Positions 1-5,309 of a stretch of 6,038 nucleotides of DNA are shown here, in pieces. How positions within the stretch are numbered: position 1 is the stretch's first letter; every line of letters starts with the position of its first letter. The notes beneath the pieces are model-generated. The model did no database searches. It worked only from the letters and a program-made list of their open reading frames with translations, and was not told the DNA's origin. The stretch comes from an uncultured Desulfovibrionaceae bacterium (GTDB taxonomy: Bacteria > Desulfobacterota > Desulfovibrionia > Desulfovibrionales > Desulfovibrionaceae). The stretch covers positions 1 through 6,038 of the forward strand of contig CAMQUX010000086.1 of the NCBI GenBank assembly GCA_947037905.1. Direction: 5' to 3'. The position numbers and the translations under genes are program-made.

Positions 1-971
1 ATTGCGAGGTTGGTAAAACAGAGTTTTTTACAGATATTCAAAAAGAATATGTGCGCGCAGAAGAAATATTTTGCGAGCTTGATTCTTTTTTTAGTAAAAA
101 TAAAAATACGCATGTAGATTATATTACATTAGGAGGTCAAGGCGAGCCAACACTCAATATGCAGTTGGGTAAAATAATTGCATATATAAAGGATAATTAT
201 CCTAAAATACCACTAGCAGTACTTACAAATAGCACAACGCTTATGGATGAAAAAGTGCAAGAAAACTTGCTCAGTGCAGATGTTATTCTCCCTTCATTGG
301 ATAGTTTAGTTGAAGAAGAATTTCATAAGATTAATAGACCCGTAAAAGGCTTAACAGCAGAGAAAATAGCTAAGGCATTAAGTGCTTTTGCTCTAAAATA
401 TACGGGCAAAATATATTTAGAGATACTACTGCTAAAAGGAATAAATGATTCCGAAAAAAATTTTTTAGGCTTAAAAGAATACGTTGCAAATAATTCTTTT
501 AGTCGAGTAGATGTAACCACACTTTCTCGCCCAGGTACTGCAAAAAATATTTTTCCAGTAGATAAAGACACACTGCACATATGGCGGGAATCTTTAAACG
601 AAAAGATTTCGCAAACTAGTAGCGAGCCAGTAAACGAGCCAGCAGATAAACTAAATGGCTTAAATACACTAGTTAGCGAAAAGGTAAACGAATCAGTTAA
701 TAGGTCGAACGAGCAAGTTAACGAAGCTCTCAAAAGCATACTCACAGAGTCAGCTATAAGGGCAGAGTCAGCTATAAGTTCGCAAGATGAAAAAGAATAT
801 TCTCTGCAAATATTTGCTTCATTAAAAAGAAGAGCGCAGAGAAAAGAAGAGTTAACAAAAGCACTGCAAATATCAAAAGTGCTTGTAGAGAAAATTTTAA
901 ATCAATTGATATCAGAAAAAAAAATTATTAGCCTTATAGAAAGTGATGGCATATATTATGCGGTAGCGTAA
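1..971 (+). CDS. Radical SAM protein (COG0731-like), 5' end missing
   Basis: This is a partial gene whose reading frame is open to the left edge. The first complete codon, at 3-5, is Cys, followed by EVGKT. This fits the last cysteine of the CxxxCxxC motif that binds the 4Fe-4S cluster and SAM, usually written YCxxGKT in this family. The GTG at 51 is therefore an internal Val and not the start. Family motifs follow in order: DYITLGGQGEPTLN (SAM-binding glycine-rich strand), LTNSTTL, LPSLDS, INRP, LLKGINDS and a late RPGT. After the barrel comes a low-complexity linker rich in VNE/SE (about 600-780), then a C-terminal winged-helix-like segment (about 790-968) ending GIYYAVA. The family resembles the wyosine-synthesis enzyme TYW1, but the bacterial members have no settled substrate, so none is assigned. 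It probably heads, or lies inside, the operon with rng, 28 bases downstream. The family call is firm; the winged helix is inferred from sequence pattern. Confidence 0.88.
   Translation, partial: CEVGKTEFFTDIQKEYVRAEEIFCELDSFFSKNKNTHVDYITLGGQGEPTLNMQLGKIIAYIKDNYPKIPLAVLTNSTTLMDEKVQENLLSADVILPSLDSLVEEEFHKINRPVKGLTAEKIAKALSAFALKYTGKIYLEILLLKGINDSEKNFLGLKEYVANNSFSRVDVTTLSRPGTAKNIFPVDKDTLHIWRESLNEKISQTSSEPVNEPADKLNGLNTLVSEKVNESVNRSNEQVNEALKSILTESAIRAESAISSQDEKEYSLQIFASLKRRAQRKEELTKALQISKVLVEKILNQLISEKKIISLIESDGIYYAVA
623..778 (+). repeat. Short in-frame tandem repeats in the radical SAM linker
   Basis: CGAGCCAG occurs at 623-630 and again at 635-642 (12-bp period). The 16-mer CAGAGTCAGCTATAAG occurs at 745-760 and at 763-778 (18-bp period, six codons, ESAIxA/S). 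Between them the protein repeats VNE, SNE and VSE. All periods are multiples of three, so the frame is kept. Confidence 0.85.
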
Positions 972-987
972 AAGATAAGAGCTAGTT

Positions 988-994
988 AGAAGGA
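988..994 (+). promoter_or_regulatory. Ribosome binding site of rng
   Basis: AGAAGGA lies five bases before the ATG at 1000. It supports that start, which includes the long repeat-bearing N-terminal extension, over the in-frame ATG at 1588 where the conserved core begins. Confidence 0.7.
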
Positions 995-999
995 CATAC

Positions 1000-3030
1000 A
1001 TGACAGACGATAAAAATAAATCACAAATAGAAGCAGATGGGCAAAAGCAGACAATAGAAAATAAAAGACCAGCTATAGTGCCTAGGGCTAAGCCACAAAT
1101 AGTAGCACCCGAAAATAATCAGAAAATTTCGACAGTTAAAGATAAATTGCAAGGGGTACTCGCTAAGGCTAAATCTAAAATAATGTCTAAAGCGAAACCG
1201 CAAATAGTAGAAAACGAAAATAATCAAAAAATTGTGGCAGTTAAAGATAAAACACAAGTAGTGATAACTACAGCTAAGCCGAAAATAGTGCCCAAAGCTA
1301 GGCCAAAAATAATTCCTAAAACTAAACCACAAATAGTAGAAAATGGAAATAATCAAAAAATTGTGGCAGTTAAAGATAAAACACAGGTAGTGGTTGCTAC
1401 AGCTAAGCCGAAAATAGTTCCAAAAAGTAAACCGAAAATAGTACCTAAAGCTAAACAACAAACGGCAGAAAATGGAAGCCAAGCTGTGGCTAATAAAAAA
1501 ACAGATATAGAAAATAAAAACAAACAAGAATTGCTAGAAGATAAAAGTACCTATCAAGTAGAGGATAATAAAAATAAACGTCAAAAGATGTTTATAAGTG
1601 TTCTTGCAGAACAACAAGTGGAAGTTATTGTTGCTGAGGAAGGAAGAATTTCCGAATATTATGTGGAAATGAATCATCAGCAAAAAACAAAAGGAAATAT
1701 CTATAAAGGATATATTCATAATATAGATAGTTCCTTACAAGCTGCATTTATTAATTACGGAGCCGAAAGAAATGGCTTTTTACAAATAGATGAAGTGCAT
1801 CCTGAATATTACCGTGAAGGACACAAGCCGAAAGGTCAGCAAAGATACCCGCTTATTCAGCATGTTTTACACGTAGGGCAAGAAATTCTTGTGCAGGTAG
1901 TAAAAGAGCCAACGGGTAAAAAAGGTGCATTTTTATCATCTTATCTTTCTTTGCCTGGTCGTATTTTTGTCTACACAATAGGGCGAGGACAAAAAGGTGT
2001 TTCGCGGAAAATAGAAGATGAGAAAGAACGTGCTCGTCTAAAAGAAATTTTAGAAACCTTAAAGCCAGAAGATGGTATTGGCTTAATTATCCGCACAGCA
2101 GGTGTTGGTAAAAGCAAGACAGATCTATTAAAAGACTATAAATATCTCCAGCGTCTCTGGGCAGATATGCGAAAAAAAGTGCCAGAAGTAAAAGCACCAA
2201 ATATAATTTATCAAGAAATGGGACTCGCAACTCGTGCTGTAAGAGATTATCTCACAGGTAATATAAACGAAGTGTGGATAGATGATGAGGACGTAGCAAA
2301 GCATCTATTAGAATTTATGACACTCGCTTTTCCACGTAGTGGAAATATGATAAAAATTCATGATGATAGTTCTTCTTCATTATTTGAACGATTTAATCTC
2401 TCCAAACAAGTCGAGCAAATTTATGGAAGAGATGTACAACTTCCATCAGGTGGGCAGCTTGTTTTTGATCAGACAGAAGCACTCACTTCTGTAGATATCA
2501 ACTCAGGAAAAATTGGCGGCGAGAAGAATTTTCAAAAAATGGTTCTAAAAACTAATATTGAAGCAGCTGCAGAAATAGCAAGACAAATTAAACTGCGTGA
2601 TATAGGCGGGCAGATTGTAATAGATTTTATTGAAATGCGAGATGCAAAACATCGCAAAGAAGTAGAAAAAACATTACAAGTTATGTTGAAAGAAGATAGA
2701 GCGCAAACCGATATGGAGAATATTTCTCCGTTTGGACTCTTGCAGCTTGTAAGGCAAAGACTAGGTTCTTCTGCCATTGCAATGAGCACAGAACCATGCC
2801 CATGTTGCGGTGGAACTGGTATAAGACGTAATTTAGAATGGCAATCGTTGCAGGCATTAAAAGAAATACAACTAAAACTTCGAAAAAATGCAAACGCACA
2901 GGATTCTGCAGCACGCATAGAATATGTGTTAGATGCAGAAAGCGCCTTGTATCTTTTTAATCAGAAAAAAGAATTTCTTCTAACAATGGAAAAAACTTTT
3001 GATGTAAAAATTGATATAAAAACAGAATAA
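1000..3030 (+). CDS. rng: Ribonuclease E/G family endoribonuclease
   Basis: This 676-residue single-strand-specific endoribonuclease of the RNase E/G family acts in mRNA decay and rRNA/tRNA maturation. Residues 1-196 are a Lys/Pro/Ala/Val-rich, probably disordered extension carrying long repeats. The conserved core begins around MFISVLAEQQ at residue 197. An S1 RNA-binding domain follows (GNIYKGYIHNI to FLQIDEVHPEYY), then the RNase H/DNase I-like catalytic region. The two metal-binding aspartates are D499 (TSVDINSG) and D542 (VIDFIEM). Their 43-residue spacing equals that of D303 and D346 in E. coli RNase E. The zinc-link motif is CPCC (C600, C603), 58 residues after D542, as in E. coli. The protein ends soon after the small domain, so the long C-terminal degradosome scaffold of RNase E is absent and the length is closer to RNase G plus an N-terminal extension. 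It lies 28 bases after the radical SAM gene and 45 bases before the U32 gene. Only the choice between the names rng and rne is arguable. Confidence 0.95.
   Translation: MTDDKNKSQIEADGQKQTIENKRPAIVPRAKPQIVAPENNQKISTVKDKLQGVLAKAKSKIMSKAKPQIVENENNQKIVAVKDKTQVVITTAKPKIVPKARPKIIPKTKPQIVENGNNQKIVAVKDKTQVVVATAKPKIVPKSKPKIVPKAKQQTAENGSQAVANKKTDIENKNKQELLEDKSTYQVEDNKNKRQKMFISVLAEQQVEVIVAEEGRISEYYVEMNHQQKTKGNIYKGYIHNIDSSLQAAFINYGAERNGFLQIDEVHPEYYREGHKPKGQQRYPLIQHVLHVGQEILVQVVKEPTGKKGAFLSSYLSLPGRIFVYTIGRGQKGVSRKIEDEKERARLKEILETLKPEDGIGLIIRTAGVGKSKTDLLKDYKYLQRLWADMRKKVPEVKAPNIIYQEMGLATRAVRDYLTGNINEVWIDDEDVAKHLLEFMTLAFPRSGNMIKIHDDSSSSLFERFNLSKQVEQIYGRDVQLPSGGQLVFDQTEALTSVDINSGKIGGEKNFQKMVLKTNIEAAAEIARQIKLRDIGGQIVIDFIEMRDAKHRKEVEKTLQVMLKEDRAQTDMENISPFGLLQLVRQRLGSSAIAMSTEPCPCCGGTGIRRNLEWQSLQALKEIQLKLRKNANAQDSAARIEYVLDAESALYLFNQKKEFLLTMEKTFDVKIDIKTE
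1096..1480 (+). repeat. Long in-frame tandem repeat in the RNase extension
   Basis: Units start at about 1096, 1201, 1330 and 1459 (last one partial and degraded), at CAAATAGTAG or a variant of it. The last two spacings are 129 bp (43 codons); the first is 105 bp (35 codons). The unit reads roughly KPQIVENxNNQKIVAVKDKTQVVxxTAKPKIVPKxxPKIxPK. The units at 1201 and 1330 are nearly identical over their first 55 or so bases, so this duplication is fairly recent. Inside each unit a shorter KPKIVPK-type motif also repeats. Confidence 0.9.
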
Positions 3031-3039
3031 AAACAGAAT
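3018..3039 (+). repeat. 11-bp tandem duplication across the rng stop codon
   Basis: AAAAACAGAAT at 3018-3028 is repeated exactly at 3029-3039. The TAA stop at 3028-3030 straddles the junction, so the second copy lies outside the gene. It looks like replication slippage. Confidence 0.85.
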
Positions 3040-3075
3040 AAAATATCGAAATATATAAATAGAAGATGATAAATA

Positions 3076-3474
3076 ATGGAAAAAGATAATCAAAATATCG
3101 AGGCTAATAGAGTCTTTGCAGAAGTGCCAGAGTTGCTTGTGCCTGTTGGGAATATGGAAAAATTAGAGACCGCAATCGCTTATGGGGCAGATGCGGTATA
3201 TCTTGGTGGCGAGGATTTTAATCTTCGTGCGTCAGCTAGTGGATTTTCATTAAAAGAGCTGCAAAAAGCAGTAAAGCTTGCAAAAGAAAATCAAGTTAGA
3301 GTGTATTATTGTTTAAATAGTTATATTCAAAATAGCCAAATAAATGATATGGAAGAACATCTTATAGCGCTTGCAAATTTAGTAGACGAAGGTATCGCTC
3401 CTGATGGTCTTATAGTAGCAGATATGGGAGTTGCAAATTTAGCTCGAATCCATTGTAAAAATTCTCCGGAGTGA
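3076..3474 (+). CDS. U32 peptidase-family protein, N-terminal part (gene split by adapter)
   Basis: This is the first 129 residues of a U32 family protein, then three false codons (SPE) and a stop created by the inserted adapter block. ELLVPVGNMEKLETAIAYGADAVYLGG is the typical N-terminal strand-helix of the U32 TIM-barrel-like fold, and VRVYYCLNSYIQNSQ and PDGLIVADMGVANLAR follow as expected. The true sequence leaves this reading frame after Asn129 (base 3462) and resumes at base 3516. The rebuilt protein reads HCKN-IPLHISTQANVCN, matching the family's IPLHxSxQAN segment. The start ATG at 3076 has only a weak AGAAG upstream (3061-3065). The nearby ATG at 3066 is out of frame and soon stops. 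The rebuilt gene has 427 codons plus stop, a normal family length. It should be treated as one intact gene with the piece at 3471-4412. Confidence 0.9.
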   Translation: MEKDNQNIEANRVFAEVPELLVPVGNMEKLETAIAYGADAVYLGGEDFNLRASASGFSLKELQKAVKLAKENQVRVYYCLNSYIQNSQINDMEEHLIALANLVDEGIAPDGLIVADMGVANLARIHCKNSPE

Positions 3475-3515
3475 CTGGAGTTCAGACGTGTGCTCTTCCG
3501 ATCTATTGTAAAAAT
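3452..3515 (+). repeat. 11-bp direct repeat flanking the adapter block
   Basis: ATTGTAAAAAT occurs at 3452-3462 and at 3505-3515, once on each side of the foreign block. The genome should hold only one copy, because both encode the same HCKN/YCKN residues of the U32 protein. Repeat plus index plus adapter is 11 + 8 + 34 = 53 bases, the exact amount whose removal restores the frame. Confidence 0.93.
3463..3504 (+). other. Illumina TruSeq index and adapter sequence (contamination)
   Basis: Bases 3471-3504 equal the 34-base TruSeq read-2/index adapter end. It starts GTGACTGGAGTTCAGAC and continues GTGTGCTCTTCCGATCT. The 8 bases before it, TCTCCGGA (3463-3470), match the reverse complement of the TruSeq HT i7 index D702 (TCCGGAGA) as I recall it. 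They sit exactly where an index belongs in the P7 primer. Translation gives the familiar contaminant peptide TGVQTCALPI. No natural function should be assigned to it. The adapter call is near certain; the index identity rests on memory and an 8-base match. Confidence 0.98.
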
Positions 3516-4412
3516 ATTCCGTTACATATAAGCACGCAGGCGAATGTGTGTAATAGTATGGCAGCAAAACTTTGGCAAGATCTTGGAGCTGTGCGTGTAA
3601 ATGTTGCACGAGAAGTAAGTTATGAAGAGATGTCGCTTATGAAAGTAAGCTGTAGGAATATGGAACTGGAAGTTTTTGTACATGGTGCAATGTGCATGGC
3701 TATATCAGGTCGTTGTTTTATGAGCGCTTGGCTCAATTCTCGCTCAGCAAATCAAGGTGCTTGCACGCATCCATGCAGATTTGATTATAAGCCCATAAAA
3801 AATCAGAACTTATTTTTAGAAGAAGGAATTCGTGAAGATATTCCAGTTTGGGAGCTTGAAGAGGGCGAAAAATATTCTCGTATTTTTGCAGCACACGATA
3901 TGTGTTTAATGGAGCATTTGCCAAAGCTTGCAGCGCTTAAAGTGAGTGCTATAAAAATAGAAGGGCGCACAAAAAGTTCTTCGTATTTAGCGCAAGTAAC
4001 AAGAGCGTACAGATGGGCGCTCGATGATTTAAAAAAAGGAAGCTTTGATTCCACTCGGTATATGCCAGAGCTAATAAACATCTCTACCCGTCCGCTTTCC
4101 ACAGGCTTTTTCGAGAACAAACCAAATATTGCCTTTGCAGAGCCTACAGAATTTAAAAAGCCAATACTTGCAAGAGTGGTAGAAAATTTAGGCAAAGGGC
4201 GTTACAAAGTCTCTGTTAAATCTGCTTGGAAAACAGAAGATGATGTATCTATTCTTTTTAAAGAAGATACTGAAAATATTCTTAAAAAAGGAGAGTATTC
4301 TCTTTTATCAGTGCATGAAGAGCCAGTAGATTTTGTGGGCGCAGGCTTAGATGCTATTTTAGTTACAGATACAGTAGAGCTTAAAGAACACATTTTTTTA
4401 CGAACAATATAA
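3471..4412 (+). CDS. U32 peptidase-family protein, C-terminal part (tRNA hydroxylation, TrhP-like)
   Basis: The apparent start (GTG at 3471) and the first 12 residues, MTGVQTCALPIY, come from the adapter. Genuine protein begins at about 3505 and continues the gene at 3076. The PROSITE-type U32 signature is complete at 3669-3725 (EVFVHGAMC, SGRCFMS), and NQGACTHPCRFDY follows. In rebuilt numbering, candidate 4Fe-4S ligands are C189, C196, C212 or C216, and C259 (AHDMC). Their spacing resembles the four-cysteine set known from UbiU. IKIEGRTKSSSYLAQVTRAYR is the conserved late core motif. A C-terminal beta-rich domain ends the protein. Relatives are named peptidases, but the best-studied close ones act in RNA hydroxylation: TrhP (E. 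coli YegQ, Bacillus YrrN/YrrO) makes 5-hydroxyuridine at tRNA position 34, and RlhA modifies 23S rRNA. The motifs look closest to TrhP/YrrO, but I cannot exclude another subgroup. The small gene at 4441 lies 28 bases downstream. Confidence 0.9.
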   Translation: MTGVQTCALPIYCKNIPLHISTQANVCNSMAAKLWQDLGAVRVNVAREVSYEEMSLMKVSCRNMELEVFVHGAMCMAISGRCFMSAWLNSRSANQGACTHPCRFDYKPIKNQNLFLEEGIREDIPVWELEEGEKYSRIFAAHDMCLMEHLPKLAALKVSAIKIEGRTKSSSYLAQVTRAYRWALDDLKKGSFDSTRYMPELINISTRPLSTGFFENKPNIAFAEPTEFKKPILARVVENLGKGRYKVSVKSAWKTEDDVSILFKEDTENILKKGEYSLLSVHEEPVDFVGAGLDAILVTDTVELKEHIFLRTI

Positions 4413-4423
4413 ATTTATACGCA

Positions 4424-4434
4424 TAAAAAAAGGA
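4424..4434 (+). promoter_or_regulatory. Ribosome binding site of the 93-aa gene
   Basis: An A-run ending in AAAGGA lies six bases before the ATG at 4441. It is a good Shine-Dalgarno match and supports the small gene being translated. Confidence 0.7.
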
Positions 4435-4440
4435 TAAAAA

Positions 4441-4722
4441 ATGGCAACTACAATAGATGAAATTACTATTAATTACGAAGAAGATGGTGTTGTTGTGGTA
4501 AAAGAGCTTGATAAAGAAGTTCTTTCAAAAGGTTTATGGACAACAATCGTTTTCCGCTTTCAACAATGGGAGAAAGCAAAAAATGACTATAGCGTAGATA
4601 AGTACATAATAAGACGCTATAAAAAAGTTGCAGGCGAGTATAAATCGCAATCAAAGTTTACTATCACAAACAAAGAGCAAGCAGAAAAAATTATTGGAAT
4701 ACTTGAAGGTTGGATTAAATAA
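4441..4722 (+). CDS. Small conserved-looking protein of unknown function (93 aa)
   Basis: I do not recognise a named family. The protein has 93 residues, no cysteine, no signal peptide and no membrane segment, so it should be cytosolic. It begins MATTIDEITINYEEDGVVVVKELDKEVL. A strand-rich middle follows (WTTIVFRFQQWEK, then DKYIIRRYKK, GEYKSQSKFTIT), and it ends in a helix (NKEQAEKIIGILEGWIK). Strands followed by one helix, with an xIRRY...GEYK...FxIT pattern, loosely recall the PC4/YdbC-type single-strand nucleic acid binding fold. This is only a resemblance. A good ribosome binding site, the 28-base gap to the U32 gene and normal amino acid composition argue that it is real and co-transcribed. 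Remnants of its 3' end recur downstream. Confidence 0.8.
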   Translation: MATTIDEITINYEEDGVVVVKELDKEVLSKGLWTTIVFRFQQWEKAKNDYSVDKYIIRRYKKVAGEYKSQSKFTITNKEQAEKIIGILEGWIK

Positions 4723-4945
4723 ACTGTTGGTAACTGTTCATTTACTATAATATTAGACAAAGTAAGAGTAAGTAAAAAATACTATTGGAATACTTGAAGG
4801 CTTAAATAGCCTGTAGGTAATTGCTTATTTTTGCATGATCTCATTTAAGTAAAAACTTGGGTTATCTAAGTAAAGAACAAGTAAAAAAGAATTGTAATAT
4901 TATGGGTTTAGACTAATAACCTGTTGATAAGTTGTTTTTTTGTAT
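4671..4945 (+). repeat. Three decaying copies of the 3' end of the 93-aa gene
   Basis: Copy 1 is the gene's own end (4671 to about 4745). Copy 2 (about 4757-4835) repeats the 18-mer TATTGGAATACTTGAAGG exactly: 4692-4709 in the gene, 4783-4800 downstream. Copy 3 (about 4871-4945) is more worn but keeps AAAGAACAAGTAAAAAA and AATAACCTGTTGATAA, compared with AATAGCCTGTAGGTAA in copy 2 and AATAAACTGTTGGTAA in copy 1. Copy 2 in its best frame still reads IGILEGL before stopping, but a stop lies just upstream, so neither extra copy codes for a protein. Confidence 0.75.
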
Positions 4946-5289
4946 GAGGATTTTATGTTTTTTATAAAAAAATAAGATAGAATGCTATAATAATAGAAAA
5001 TATCCCAATATAATACGCACATTATATTGGGATATTTTCTATTGAATTGTTTATTAAATAACTTGTTTTATCATGCGTTAATTTTATAGTAAGTCATGCA
5101 CACGGTACAATATATCTTCTATAGTAAATTTATAAATTCCGCTCGCTAAATAATTATGCTTTTAGTGGTGTATTTAATTACAGATTCAATTACACAATTA
5201 TATATTTAATTTAGCATTTAATTGTGCTTCAATATTAAATTATGTTTCAATTTTATCTTATACATTAACTATGTCTTAATTCGGCACAG
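4723..5289. other. 567-base AT-rich gap between convergent genes
   Basis: No credible coding region or RNA gene was seen. The gap holds, in order, worn copies of the preceding gene's end, a 14-bp palindrome TTTTTTATAAAAAA (4958-4971), the long inverted repeat at 4992-5043, and an AT-rich stretch (about 5100-5289) with scattered copies of the truA 3' end. Both flanking genes end here, so no promoter is required. Confidence 0.8.
4992..5043. terminator. Perfect 23-bp inverted repeat, likely bidirectional terminator
   Basis: The left arm (4992-5014) begins AATAGAAAATATCCC and the right arm (5021-5043) ends GGGATATTTTCTATT. The arms are exact reverse complements over 23 bases, with a 6-base loop, ACGCAC (5015-5020). 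Each strand's stem ends in a T-rich run, so RNA from either side would form a hairpin ending in U-rich sequence. Its place between converging genes fits a shared terminator. The stem is AT-rich except for the central CCC/GGG, which is unusual for a strong intrinsic terminator. A small mobile or phage-derived palindrome is the alternative. Confidence 0.65.
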
Positions 5290-5309
5290 TTATGTTTCAA
5301 TTGTATCTT
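5240..5309 (-). repeat. Duplicated truA 3' end
   Basis: TTATGTTTCAATTTTATCTT at 5240-5259 matches 5290-5309 at 19 of 20 bases. The second block is the end of truA including its stop (IET-stop, read on the minus strand). The first block, 50 bases beyond the stop, would also encode KIET-stop, but stops separate the two. More degenerate versions appear near 5218-5234. Confidence 0.75.

Noticed and set aside
51..53. GTG start of the radical SAM gene
   Set aside because: The frame is open upstream to the window edge and encodes the Cys-Glu-Val-Gly-Lys-Thr of the cluster motif, so this codon is internal.
323..745. 140-residue minus-strand reading frame
   Set aside because: It lies wholly antisense to the conserved radical SAM core, with no motif or ribosome site.
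1021..1527. 168-residue minus-strand reading frame rich in Phe, Tyr and His
   Set aside because: It is the antisense shadow of the AAA/ATA-rich repeats of the RNase extension, with no ribosome site or family motif.
3471..3506. A new protein start with a conserved-looking MTGVQTCALPI peptide
   Set aside because: It is the translation of the Illumina adapter, a peptide that recurs in databases only through contamination.
3076..4412. True pseudogene or programmed frameshift in the U32 gene
   Set aside because: The break coincides exactly with adapter plus index plus a duplicated 11-mer, and removing 53 bases restores a normal full-length protein.
4986..4991. TATAAT as a promoter -10 box just before the palindrome
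   Set aside because: No convincing -35 box lies at the right distance, the region is AT-rich enough to give this hexamer by chance, and no gene follows on the plus strand.
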